Below are positions 1-7,966 of a stretch of 7,966 bases of DNA, piece by piece. Each line of letters starts with the position of its first letter. Position 1 is the stretch's first letter. A model generated the notes under the pieces. The model was not told where the DNA came from, did not search any database, and saw only the letters and a list, made by a program, of their open reading frames with translations. The DNA comes from Betaproteobacteria bacterium (GTDB taxonomy: Bacteria; Pseudomonadota; Gammaproteobacteria; Burkholderiales; Casimicrobiaceae), in the NCBI GenBank assembly GCA_005888865.1, contig VBCL01000093.1, positions 1 to 7,966 on the forward strand. The letters are read 5' to 3'. Position numbers and translations under genes: made by a program.

Positions 1-983
1 ACGCCAACGCCGGAACCGGGGCGCGAGGGCTCGCGGACGCGCGCGCGAGCTGCGCCGCCGTGGCCGCGGAACTTGATTGCGCCCCGGAACAGGTGCTGCC
101 CTTCTCGACGGGCGTCATCATGGAGCCATTGCCGGTGGACAGTATCGTGACGACGCTGCCCGCCTGCCGGGCAGCGCTCGCGGAGGCGGGCTGGCTCGCC
201 GCTGCGCGCGCAATCATGACCACCGACACCGTCCCGAAAGGCGCGTCCCGCCGAACCGAGATCGATGGCGTGCCCGTCACCGTGACGGGCATCGCCAAAG
301 GCGCCGGCATGATCGCACCGAACATGGCGACCCTGCTCGGCTTCGTCGCCACCGACGCACCAATCGACCGTGTGGTGCTCGACGCGCTCGTCGTGGAGGT
401 CGCCGGCGCTTCATTCAATCGCATCACCATCGACGGCGACACCTCGACCAACGACAGCTTCGTGCTGCTCGCCACGCACCGCGCGCCGCTCAGCCCGATC
501 GAGCGACGAGACGACCCGCGGCTGCCCGCGGTGAAAGCCGCCATCTCCGCCGTCGCCGTCGAGATCGCGCAGGCGATCGTGCGCGACGGCGAAGGCGCGA
601 CCAAGTTCATCTCGATCGTTGTCGAGGGCGGGCGCAACGTTGACGAATGCGACCGGATCGCTCGCGCCATCGCGCATTCGCCTCTGGTGAAGACCGCATT
701 CTTCGCCTCCGACCCGAACCTCGGCCGCATCGTCTGCGCGATCGGCAATGCCGGAATCGACGATCTCGATCCCTCACGGGTATCGTTCTGGCTCGACGAG
801 GTCGCCGTGGTCGCCGAGGGCGGCCGGGCCGCGTCGTATCGCGAGGAGGACGGCAAGCGCGTAATGGTCAAGCCGGAGATCACGGTCCGCGTAGCCCTCG
901 GCCGAGGGCAGGCACAAGCCATGGTCTGGACGTGCGACTTGTCGCACCAGTACGTAAGCATCAACGCCGACTACCGTTCGTAA
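1..983 (+). CDS. argJ: Bifunctional ornithine acetyltransferase / N-acetylglutamate synthase ArgJ (5' truncated)
   Basis: ArgJ moves the acetyl group from N-acetylornithine to glutamate, the recycling step of arginine synthesis, and often also makes N-acetylglutamate from acetyl-CoA. It is cytoplasmic. The frame is open from base 3 and begins with ANAGTG, an internal ArgJ motif, so the start lies before the window. About 326 residues remain of a usual ~405-410, so roughly 80 are missing. The GTG at 60 is internal, not the start. Family signatures: TTDTVPK, then KGAGMIAPNMAT, whose Ala-Thr bond is the known self-cleavage site (nucleophile Thr codon at 330-332), then DGDTSTNDS, and the C-terminal INADYRS. 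Cleavage yields alpha and beta chains. The stop TAA (981-983) shares its last A with the ATG of the next gene. All expected catalytic-region motifs present are intact. Family assignment is very secure; whether it is mono- or bifunctional cannot be read from sequence. Confidence 0.97.
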   Translation, partial: ANAGTGARGLADARASCAAVAAELDCAPEQVLPFSTGVIMEPLPVDSIVTTLPACRAALAEAGWLAAARAIMTTDTVPKGASRRTEIDGVPVTVTGIAKGAGMIAPNMATLLGFVATDAPIDRVVLDALVVEVAGASFNRITIDGDTSTNDSFVLLATHRAPLSPIERRDDPRLPAVKAAISAVAVEIAQAIVRDGEGATKFISIVVEGGRNVDECDRIARAIAHSPLVKTAFFASDPNLGRIVCAIGNAGIDDLDPSRVSFWLDEVAVVAEGGRAASYREEDGKRVMVKPEITVRVALGRGQAQAMVWTCDLSHQYVSINADYRS

Positions 984-1887
984 TGTCGCGCAAGACCGCC
1001 GCCGACCCACTGGCCCGTGCGCTCGATCGCGCCGAGGCTGTCCTGGCTCGACTCGAAGCCCTGTTGCCACCGGTGCCGCCACAGCCCGACTGGAACGCGC
1101 GCGCGTTCCGGTGGCGCAAACGTGGCGAGCGCGGGTTCCTGCAGGCCGTCATGCATCCGCAGGCGATCCATCTGGAGGATCTCGTCGCGATCGACGAGCA
1201 GAAGCGGGCGATCGACGCCAACACGCGGCAATTCGTCGCCGGGTTGTCCGCAAACAACGTGCTTCTCACCGGCTCGCGCGGCACCGGCAAGTCGTCGCTG
1301 GTGAAGGCGATGCTGGTCAAGTACGGAGCCAAGGGTCTGCGCCTGATCGAAGTCGACAAGAGCGATCTGGTCGACCTGCCCGATATCGTCGAGCGGATCG
1401 ACGGCCGGTCCGAGCGTTTCGTCGTGTTCTGCGACGACCTGTCCTTCGATGCGAGTGAGCCGGGCTACAAGGCGCTCAAGGTCATGCTCGACGGAAGCAT
1501 CGCTGCGCCGTCGGTCAACGTCCTGATCTACGCTACGTCGAATCGACGCCACCTCCTTCCCGAGTACTTCAGCGAGAACCTCGAGACGCGTCACATTGGC
1601 GAGGAGGTCCATCCCAGCGAGTCGGTCGAGGAGAAGATCTCGCTCTCCGAGCGTTTCGGGTTGTGGATCACGTTCTACCCGTTCAGTCAGGACGATTACC
1701 TGGCGGCGGTCGAGCAATGGCTGCGCGTCCACGGTGTGCCGCCGCCTCGCGAGGCGGCAGCAGTCGAAGCCGTGCACCGCGAAGCGATCCAGTTCGCACT
1801 GCAGCGCGGGTCGCGCAGCGGTCGCGTCGCATGGCAGTTCGCGCGGGCGCACGCCGGTGCGCGGGCATTGAAGAGCGCCCGGGGACA

Positions 1888-1891
<4 letters not shown>
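983..1891 (+). CDS. DUF815-family AAA+ ATP-binding protein
   Basis: A 302-residue P-loop ATPase of the DUF815 family, whose biological role is not established. Visible motifs: Walker A GSRGTGKSS (about residues 97-105), a Walker B-like hydrophobic strand ending in acidic residues FVVFCDD (146-152), and a sensor-1-like strand ending ATSNRRH (184-190). After that come a charged FSENL/HPSE segment and the conserved-looking stretch ERFGLWITFYPF. The N-terminal ~35 residues look helical and proline-bounded. I see no signal peptide or membrane segment, so it should be cytoplasmic. I chose the ATG at 983 because it overlaps the argJ stop as TAATG and gives the usual family length. The frame is open further upstream, but that extension is antisense-like Arg-rich shadow of argJ. 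No Shine-Dalgarno is evident, which fits translational coupling to argJ. The order argJ-ATPase-mutT is, from memory, common in Betaproteobacteria. The family call is firm; any function is unknown. Confidence 0.9.
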
Positions 1892-2832
<941 letters not shown>

Positions 2833-2862
2833 CTCGTTACGGAAGTTTCGGGGACCGTGGGC

Positions 2863-2882
2863 GAGTCCGTTGCACCGGACTC
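2863..2882. terminator. Inverted repeat in the convergent gap, possible bidirectional terminator
   Basis: GAGTCCG (2863-2869) is a perfect inverted repeat of CGGACTC (2876-2882) with a 6-base loop. It lies between the stop of the plus-strand Nudix gene and the end of zapD, and its right arm covers two bases of the zapD stop codon. A hairpin here could end or stabilise both converging transcripts. Neither side has a T-tract, so it is not a classical intrinsic terminator. The inference rests on position and symmetry alone. Confidence 0.35.
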
Positions 2883-3645
2883 AGAGATTACAGAACATCA
2901 AGTCGAACTCGACGTCGCCTTGGTAGGCCTCGCCACGGGCCATGCCTTCGATGCCGACGAAGCGAATGTTGAGTGCATACTTGTTGGCGCTGATCTCCGG
3001 AACGCACGGAAGATCGCGCGCTAGCGACAGGCGCAACAGCTGAGCGACCTTCGCGGTCGTGAGCATCAGCTGAAACACGCCGTGATACGCGGTATGGCGA
3101 CTGACCTTGCCATTATCGCGGAGCAGCCGCAGGATGATCGACAGGCCCGAGTGAATCGGCAGGAGCGGAGCAAGCCAGGCTTGGAGGTCGCGCTGCCGCG
3201 CCGGCGGGTCGAGGTTGAGCCAGTGGTGATAGGCCGGCAGATCGAACTCGCACACACCGCCCGGGATGCCGGTGCGCTGCTTGATCGCCATCAACCACTC
3301 GTTCTCGCGCAACTGCGCTCCGACTTTTCCCGCTTGAGCGAGCAGGTCTCCGGTGACGGCGTCGATTTCGGCGAGCACCGCGTCGAGCGCCTGCGCCTCG
3401 ATCGCGGGATTGTGCCGGAGCGGGGCAAGCAGTTGTCGTTGCCGCTCGAGCTCCTGAAGGATGTCGGCCTTGAGATCGGCACGGGCGGCGACGTCGACGA
3501 TCTCGAACAGCGCAAGCAGCGCGGCGTGATGATCCGCCGGCGCGCTTTCGCCAGTGAAGAAGAGCGCGCGGCCGTACAGATCCTCGAGTCGCATCAAGGT
3601 GCGGATGCGCTCATTCAGCGGATGCTCGTAGCGGATCACATCCAT
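2881..3645 (-). CDS. zapD: Cell division protein ZapD (YacF/DUF1342 family)
   Basis: ZapD is a cytoplasmic protein that binds the FtsZ C-terminal tail and bundles FtsZ filaments at the division septum. The product has 254 residues, close to the 247 of E. coli. It opens with the family's signature YEHPLNERIRTLMRLE. The N-terminal two thirds are mostly predicted helix, with long Leu/Ala/Gln-rich stretches. The C-terminal third carries SGLSIILRLLRDNG, then strand-like segments ending in GDVEFDLMFCNL, typical of the family's beta domain. The ATG at 3645 gives the standard N-terminus and no other in-frame start lies upstream in the gap. No good Shine-Dalgarno precedes it. It is the last gene of the pilB-pilC-pilD-coaE-zapD row, 61 bases after coaE. 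In many relatives yacG follows it; here it is followed only by a 48-base convergent gap. The identification is secure. Confidence 0.95.
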   Translation of the reverse strand: MDVIRYEHPLNERIRTLMRLEDLYGRALFFTGESAPADHHAALLALFEIVDVAARADLKADILQELERQRQLLAPLRHNPAIEAQALDAVLAEIDAVTGDLLAQAGKVGAQLRENEWLMAIKQRTGIPGGVCEFDLPAYHHWLNLDPPARQRDLQAWLAPLLPIHSGLSIILRLLRDNGKVSRHTAYHGVFQLMLTTAKVAQLLRLSLARDLPCVPEISANKYALNIRFVGIEGMARGEAYQGDVEFDLMFCNL

Positions 3646-3706
3646 AGCCCGACGTTGCCTGGCAGCATTGTGCCCTAACTCTCGCGCAGGTGGCGATCGC
3701 TCCGCC
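3646..3706 (-). other. coaE-zapD spacer with a possible 10-codon leader reading frame
   Basis: This 61-base spacer has no obvious promoter. On the minus strand an ATG at 3668-3666, preceded by AGGG with a 4-base spacer, opens a 10-codon frame (MLPGNVGLWM) whose TGA is at 3638-3636, just inside zapD and out of its frame. Since zapD lacks its own Shine-Dalgarno, ribosomes ending here could re-initiate at the zapD ATG. This is inference: so short a frame can arise by chance. Confidence 0.2.
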
Positions 3707-4327
3707 TCAACCGCGCGCTTGCGCCGCCGCCAGCTCGCGGTAGCGCTGATCGAGGAGCTGAACCTGCGGCGCGATTGCGGAAATCGTCCCGCTGTTGTCG
3801 AGGATGTCGTCGGCAGAGGCGCGCCGCCGCGCGCGGTCGAGCTGGGTGGCCATGATGGCGCGAACTTCTTTTACATTCAGGCCGCTTCGCGCAACAACAC
3901 GGCGGACCTGCTCTTCCTCTGGACAATCAACCACCAGGATGCGATCGATAATCGAGCGCAGGCCTTCGTGCTCGAGGAGCAGCGGCACGACCACGATGCC
4001 GTAGGCGCCGCGCCAGCCTCGCACCTGCCGTTCCGCTTCGGCACGAATGAGCGGGTGCAGGATGGCTTCGAGCCGCCGGCGCGCCGCGACGTCGGCAAAG
4101 ACCAGGCGCCGAAGCGCGGCGCGATCGAGCTCGCCGTCGGCACCAACGATCGCGTCGCCAAACGCGACGCGAATCGCGGCGAAGCCCGGTTCGCTGGCTC
4201 CAGACAGACGGTGCGCCAGCGCGTCGGCATCGACAATCTCGACGCCGAGCGCGGCAAACGCGTCTGCGACCGCCGTCTTGCCGCTTCCGATGCCACCGGT
4301 CAGCCCGACGACGTAGGCCACCGTCAC
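3707..4327 (-). CDS. coaE: Dephospho-CoA kinase CoaE
   Basis: CoaE phosphorylates the ribose 3'-hydroxyl of dephospho-CoA with ATP, the last step of coenzyme A synthesis, in the cytoplasm. The product is 206 residues, the usual length. Motifs: P-loop GLTGGIGSGKT (8-18), DAD (33-35) in the substrate region, HP (91-92), VPLLLE (114-119) and the late ILDNSG (175-180). The Arg-rich stretch RARRRAS before the last motif fits the lid or nucleotide-binding region. I chose the GTG at 4327-4325 because it overlaps the pilD stop as GTGA, a standard coupling arrangement; a second GTG two codons on (4321) is the alternative. The same frame is open far upstream through pilD, but that part is an Arg/Pro-rich shadow. 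It is co-transcribed with the pilus genes by position. The identification is secure; the exact start is fairly secure. Confidence 0.96.
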   Translation of the reverse strand: MTVAYVVGLTGGIGSGKTAVADAFAALGVEIVDADALAHRLSGASEPGFAAIRVAFGDAIVGADGELDRAALRRLVFADVAARRRLEAILHPLIRAEAERQVRGWRGAYGIVVVPLLLEHEGLRSIIDRILVVDCPEEEQVRRVVARSGLNVKEVRAIMATQLDRARRRASADDILDNSGTISAIAPQVQLLDQRYRELAAAQARG

Positions 4328-5178
4328 CCCGGCAGGTAGATCGCCATCAGCGGTTTGCCGAAGAACAGCGCGATTCCGCCTGCGATCGCGAGATAGGGAC
4401 CGAACGCCAGTGGAATCTGGTGATCGCGGCCTTTGAACACGACCAGCCCGATGCCGATGAGCGCGCCCACGACCGAGGAGAGCAGCACGATCAGCGGCAG
4501 CATCTGCCAGCCGAGCCATGCGCCCAGCGCGGCGAGGAGCTTGAAGTCGCCGTAGCCCATCCCTTCCTTGCCGCGGATGAGCTTGAAGAGCCAGTACACC
4601 GACCACAGCGCCAGGTAACCCGCGATGGCACCGATGACCGCGTCGCGCAGGCTCACGCCCGGAACGAGGCCCGCGAGATTGGCGAGGAGGCCCGCCCACA
4701 CCAGCGGCAGGGTGATGTTGTCGGGAAGCAGTTGCGTGTCGAAATCGATGAACGTAAGTGCGATCAGCGACCAGAGCAGCAGGCATGCCGCGACGGCGAT
4801 GAGCGTGGGGCCGAAGCGAAAGACCGCGGCTGCCGTGACAGCCCCGGTGAGCAGCTCGACCAGCGGATACCGAGCGGAGATCGGCGCCTGGCAAGCGGAG
4901 CAGCGCCCGCGCAGGAAAAGAAAGCTCACCACCGGAATGTTCTCGAGCGCGGAAATTCGATGGCCGCAGGCCGGGCATTGCGAGCGAGGCACCATCAGGT
5001 TGTACCGGGGCAGGTCGGCGGCGGGCTCGCCGGCGAGCTCGGCGCATTGCGCGCGCCAACCGCGATCGAGCATCTTCGGGAGGCGGTGGATGACGACGTT
5101 CAGGAAGCTGCCAATGCACAGCCCGATCAACCCGGCGATGGACACCGCTACCAGCGGCGCCACCGCTATCACCGGCAT
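4324..5178 (-). CDS. pilD: Type IV prepilin peptidase / N-methyltransferase PilD
   Basis: PilD is an inner-membrane aspartyl protease that cleaves the short leader of type IV prepilins and, in most members, methylates the new N-terminal residue. The product has 284 residues. An N-terminal membrane segment contains GSFLNVVIHRLP (residues 23-34). A cytoplasmic zinc-type loop has two CxxC pairs (C68/C71, C93/C96), the hallmark of the bifunctional form with methylation. Several hydrophobic segments follow. The catalytic aspartates lie in FIDFDTQLLPD (D145/D147) and GYGDFK (D211); D147 to D211 is 64 residues, matching the spacing of the known catalytic pair in the family. The ATG at 5178 comes 19 bases after the pilC stop and no earlier in-frame start exists in that gap. 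It may also serve type II secretion if the organism has it. Very secure call. Confidence 0.97.
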   Translation of the reverse strand: MPVIAVAPLVAVSIAGLIGLCIGSFLNVVIHRLPKMLDRGWRAQCAELAGEPAADLPRYNLMVPRSQCPACGHRISALENIPVVSFLFLRGRCSACQAPISARYPLVELLTGAVTAAAVFRFGPTLIAVAACLLLWSLIALTFIDFDTQLLPDNITLPLVWAGLLANLAGLVPGVSLRDAVIGAIAGYLALWSVYWLFKLIRGKEGMGYGDFKLLAALGAWLGWQMLPLIVLLSSVVGALIGIGLVVFKGRDHQIPLAFGPYLAIAGGIALFFGKPLMAIYLPG

Positions 5179-5197
5179 ACCCGCAAACGCGACAGCG

Positions 5198-6427
5198 TCA
5201 GATGACGGCGCCGAGCTTGAAGATCGGCAAATACATGGCGACCACCAAGCCGCCGATCACAACGCCAAGGAACACGATGATGATGGGCTCCAGCAGGCTC
5301 GACAGCGCGGCCACCGCGTCGTCGACCTCGCGCTCGAAGAAGTCCGCGACCTTGGACAGCATGCCGTCGAGCGAGCCCGATTCCTCGCCGATCTGCGTCA
5401 TCTGCAGCACCATCGATGGGAAGAGCCCCGTGTTGTGCATCGCGTTGGTCAGGCTTGTGCCGGTGCTGACCTCAGTCTGGATCTTGCGCGTACCGGCGGC
5501 GAATACGGCGTTGCCTGAGGCGCCCGCGACGGCGTCGAGCGACTCGACCAGCGGTACGCCCGCCGCGAACATCGTCGAGAGTGTGCGCGTCCAGCGGGCA
5601 ATCGTTGCCTTTTCGACGATGCCGCCGATGATCGGCAGCTTGAGCGAGAGGCGATCGATCGCATAGCGGAACGCCTCCGAGCGCCTCAGCAGCACGAAGA
5701 ACGTAATCAGCGCGCCCGCGACGATCGCGGCCATGGCCCACCAGTACGAGACGAAGAAGTCCGAGATCCCGATCACGATCAGCGTCGGCGCGGGCAGGTT
5801 GGCGCCGAAGTTCGCGAACACCGTCTTGAAAGCGGGAATCACGAAGACCATGATCACCCAGACCACGATGATCGCGACCGTGACCACCGAAATCGGATAG
5901 AAAAGCGCCGACTTGATCTTGCTCTTGATCGCGAGGATTTTTTCCTTGTACGTCGCGAGGCGGTCCAGGATCCCGTCGAGAATACCCGCGGTTTCGCCGG
6001 CGTTGACCAGATTGCAGTACAGCGCATCGAACTGGCCGGGGTGCTCGCGGAACGCCTGCGACAGACTGGAACCCGACTCCACCCGGCTCTTGATATCCAT
6101 CATCAGTCGTGCGAAGCGCGGGTTCTTGTGGCCGCGGGCGACGATCTCGAAGGCCTGGAGCAGCGGGACGCCGGCTCGCAGCATGGTCGCGAGTTGGCGC
6201 GTAAAGAACGTGATGTCCTTTTCGCTGACTCGCCCACCGCCGCGGAACGTCTGGCGCTTGAGCTTGGTGATCCGGATACCCTGCCGCCGCAGGTTGGACG
6301 TGACGACCGTCTCCGACGCAGCCTTGGACTCGCCTCGGATGTTTCGGTTGTTGCGGTCGACCCCTTCCCAGAGATAGGTGTATTCCCTGACCTGGGATTC
6401 CCTGCGTTGCGCGACTGCGGTAGCCAT
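5198..6427 (-). CDS. pilC: Type IV pilus inner-membrane platform protein PilC
   Basis: PilC is the inner-membrane platform protein that contacts the assembly and retraction ATPases and on which pilins are added or removed. The product has 409 residues, the usual size. Two tandem T2SF (GspF-type) domains are visible: the first around residues 70-195 (RQLATMLRAGVPLLQAFE, then NAGETAGILDGILDRLATY) and the second around 270-400 (TRTLSTMFAAGVPLVESLDA, then IGEESGSLDGML). The repeated 'AGVPL' and 'GE..G.LD' elements show the internal duplication. Likely membrane segments are at ~176-198, ~228-247 and ~380-402. The N-terminal ~65 residues are charged and cytoplasmic, with the usual YTYLWEGVDRNN start. 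The ATG at 6427 is supported by a Shine-Dalgarno AGGA 9 bases upstream. It lies 19 bases after pilB and 19 before pilD, as in the classical pilBCD operon, which argues for PilC over GspF. Confidence 0.97.
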   Translation of the reverse strand: MATAVAQRRESQVREYTYLWEGVDRNNRNIRGESKAASETVVTSNLRRQGIRITKLKRQTFRGGGRVSEKDITFFTRQLATMLRAGVPLLQAFEIVARGHKNPRFARLMMDIKSRVESGSSLSQAFREHPGQFDALYCNLVNAGETAGILDGILDRLATYKEKILAIKSKIKSALFYPISVVTVAIIVVWVIMVFVIPAFKTVFANFGANLPAPTLIVIGISDFFVSYWWAMAAIVAGALITFFVLLRRSEAFRYAIDRLSLKLPIIGGIVEKATIARWTRTLSTMFAAGVPLVESLDAVAGASGNAVFAAGTRKIQTEVSTGTSLTNAMHNTGLFPSMVLQMTQIGEESGSLDGMLSKVADFFEREVDDAVAALSSLLEPIIIVFLGVVIGGLVVAMYLPIFKLGAVI

Positions 6428-6436
6428 GGCGTGTAG

Positions 6437-6440
6437 TCCT
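6437..6440 (-). promoter_or_regulatory. Ribosome binding site of pilC
   Basis: AGGA on the minus strand sits 9 bases before the pilC ATG, in the 19-base gap after pilB. It supports the chosen start and independent ribosome loading on pilC, in contrast to coaE and zapD downstream, which lack a clear site. Confidence 0.55.
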
Positions 6441-6446
6441 GACAGG

Positions 6447-7966
6447 TTATTCGTTGGTGACCGCCTCGATTTCCTCGAGGGAGGTCAAGCCTTGCTTGAC
6501 TTTCAGCAGGCCGGACTGGCGGAGGTTCTTCACGCCTTCCTTCTGCGCCTGGTCGGCGAGGTCGAGCGCGTTGGCGTTGCGCATGATGAGCTGGCGCATT
6601 TCGTCGGAAATCGGCATGACTTCGTAGATGCCCATGCGGCCCTTGTAGCCCGTGCTCTTGCAGGCGTCGCAGCCGGTCGGCCCGAAGGCCTGCCACGATC
6701 CGTCGAGATCCTCTTCGGTGAAGCCGGCCTGGAGCAGCGCTTCGGGCGGGATCTCCTCCGGCCGCTTGCAATGCACGCAGAGCTTTCGTGTCAGCCGTTG
6801 CGCGGTGATCAGGATGACCGATGAGGCGATGTTGAACGCCGCCACACCCATGTTCGCCAGCCGCATCAAGGTCGCCGGCGCGTCGTTGGTATGCAGCGTC
6901 GAGAGCACCAGGTGGCCGGTCTGCGCGGCCTTGACGGAAATCTCCGCGGTCTCGAGGTCGCGAATTTCGCCGACCATGATGATGTCCGGATCCTGGCGAA
7001 GGAATGCCCGGAGCGCGGTGGCGAAGTTGAGCCCGGCCTTGTCGTTGACGTTGACCTGATTGACGCCGGGAAGCTGGATTTCGGCGGGATCCTCGGCGGT
7101 CGAGATGTTGATTCCGGGCTGGTTGAGGATGTTGAGGCAGGTGTAGAGCGACACGGTCTTGCCACTGCCGGTCGGACCTGTCACGAGAATCATCCCGTAC
7201 GGTCGCTTGATGGCTTCCTCCAGAAGAAGCCGCTGGGGTGGCTCGTAACCCAGCGCCTCGATGCCGAGCTTGACGCCGGCGGCGTCGAGGATCCGCAGCA
7301 CGATCTTCTCGCCGTAGAGCGTCGGCAGCGTGCTCACCCGGAAGTCGATCGCGCGATTCTTCGACAGGACGAGCTTCATGCGGCCGTCCTGGGGCACGCG
7401 CTTCTCCGAGATATCGAGCTTGGAGATCACCTTGATGCGCGACGCCAGCTTGTCCTTGATCGCGAGCGGTGGCTGCGCGACTTCCATCAGTTGGCCATCG
7501 AGCCGGTAGCGGATCCGGTAGAACCGTTCGTAGGGCTCTAGGTGAATATCGGACACGCCGGCGCTAATCGCGTCGACGAGAATCTTCTGCAGGTAGCGGA
7601 CAAGCGGGGCATCGTCGACGTCGGGGTTGTATTCGTCCTCCAGGGACTTGGTGCTCTCCTCGACGTCGATGTTGAGGTCGTCCTCGGTGACCATGCTCGA
7701 GAGCTTCTGGCCCGTGGTCTCGACGACCTTGGCGATCGCCTGGCCGAGCTTGTCGTCCTCGACGACGACGGCGTTGACGACGAGGTTGGTCTTGAAACGC
7801 ACCTCATCGAGGGCCTGGAGGTTCGCCGGATCGGAGACCGCACAGAACAGCTGGTTGCCCCGCTTGAAGAGCGGAAGCACGCGCCGCGTGACGCATATGC
7901 GGGCGTCGACCAGATCCTTGTTGATGTGTTCGGTGTCGAAGCCCCCCAGGTCCATCATCGGCGTAC
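6447..7966 (-). CDS. pilB: Type IV pilus assembly ATPase PilB (5' truncated by window end)
   Basis: PilB is the cytoplasmic hexameric ATPase that drives pilus extension. About 505 residues are present; the usual length is about 570, so some 65 N-terminal residues lie beyond the window. The frame is open to the edge, and the ATG at 7958 is internal (the residues before it are Thr-Pro). Numbering from that Met: remainder of the GspE-type N-terminal domain (~1-95), an acidic linker (~95-115), then the ATPase core with DIHLEPY (137-143), Walker A GPTGSGKT (261-268), Asp box TAEDPAEIQLPG (287-298), Walker B DIIMVGEIRD (325-334) and His box TGHLVLSTLHTNDA (347-360). A zinc site is formed by C394/C397 and C430/C433, typical of extension ATPases and lacking in PilT. 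All motifs are intact. The following pilC and pilD genes favour PilB over GspE. Any promoter lies outside the window. Confidence 0.97.
   Translation of the reverse strand, partial: TPMMDLGGFDTEHINKDLVDARICVTRRVLPLFKRGNQLFCAVSDPANLQALDEVRFKTNLVVNAVVVEDDKLGQAIAKVVETTGQKLSSMVTEDDLNIDVEESTKSLEDEYNPDVDDAPLVRYLQKILVDAISAGVSDIHLEPYERFYRIRYRLDGQLMEVAQPPLAIKDKLASRIKVISKLDISEKRVPQDGRMKLVLSKNRAIDFRVSTLPTLYGEKIVLRILDAAGVKLGIEALGYEPPQRLLLEEAIKRPYGMILVTGPTGSGKTVSLYTCLNILNQPGINISTAEDPAEIQLPGVNQVNVNDKAGLNFATALRAFLRQDPDIIMVGEIRDLETAEISVKAAQTGHLVLSTLHTNDAPATLMRLANMGVAAFNIASSVILITAQRLTRKLCVHCKRPEEIPPEALLQAGFTEEDLDGSWQAFGPTGCDACKSTGYKGRMGIYEVMPISDEMRQLIMRNANALDLADQAQKEGVKNLRQSGLLKVKQGLTSLEEIEAVTNE

Noticed and set aside
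60..62. GTG as the start of argJ
   Set aside because: The frame upstream encodes ANAGTG and further residues typical of the ArgJ interior, so the gene simply runs in from outside the window.
4328..5119. Apparent N-terminal extension of coaE giving a 470-residue protein
   Set aside because: The extra part is a frame-shifted shadow of pilD, rich in Arg and Pro. CoaE is complete from the GTG at 4327.
4420..5205. 261-residue plus-strand frame opposite pilD
   Set aside because: It is antisense to an intact PilD and has low-complexity Glu/Gln/Arg composition; no motif.
7956..7958. ATG as the start of pilB
   Set aside because: The frame stays open to the window edge and the protein would lack part of the N-terminal domain; the true start is beyond the window.

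Overview
This is a GC-rich, gene-dense chromosomal segment with no mobile element, RNA gene or CRISPR array that I can see. The gene order is the one I associate with Betaproteobacteria (Burkholderia-like relatives): argJ, DUF815 ATPase and a MutT-ThiE fusion on one strand, facing zapD, coaE, pilD, pilC and pilB on the other. The order and proteins support a proteobacterium, most likely a betaproteobacterium. Assignment below class level is not possible from the window.

Left part (1-2832, plus strand): the 3' part of argJ (arginine biosynthesis), a DUF815-type AAA+ ATPase of unknown function, and a Nudix hydrolase fused to a degenerate thiamine-phosphate-synthase-like domain. Successive genes touch or overlap at stop and start codons (TAATG, then TTGA), so they are probably one translationally coupled transcript.

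Middle (2833-2880): a 48-base convergent gap with a perfect 7-bp inverted repeat that runs into the zapD stop codon. It may be a shared termination or mRNA-end structure.

Right part (2881-7966, minus strand, read from high to low coordinates): pilB (5' end cut by the window edge), pilC, pilD, coaE, zapD. The first three are the assembly ATPase, inner-membrane platform protein and prepilin peptidase of type IV pili. PilD processes prepilins, PilC sits in the membrane, and PilB powers assembly from the cytoplasm. coaE (last step of coenzyme A synthesis) overlaps the end of pilD by four bases, and zapD (FtsZ bundling at the division septum) follows after 61 bases. The small zinc-protein gene yacG, often next to zapD, is absent from this position.

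All stretches are accounted for by ordinary core genes. I found no convincing undescribed system. The points most worth a look are the poorly characterised ATPase, the degenerate ThiE-like half of the Nudix fusion, the missing yacG, and the short leader reading frame in front of zapD.
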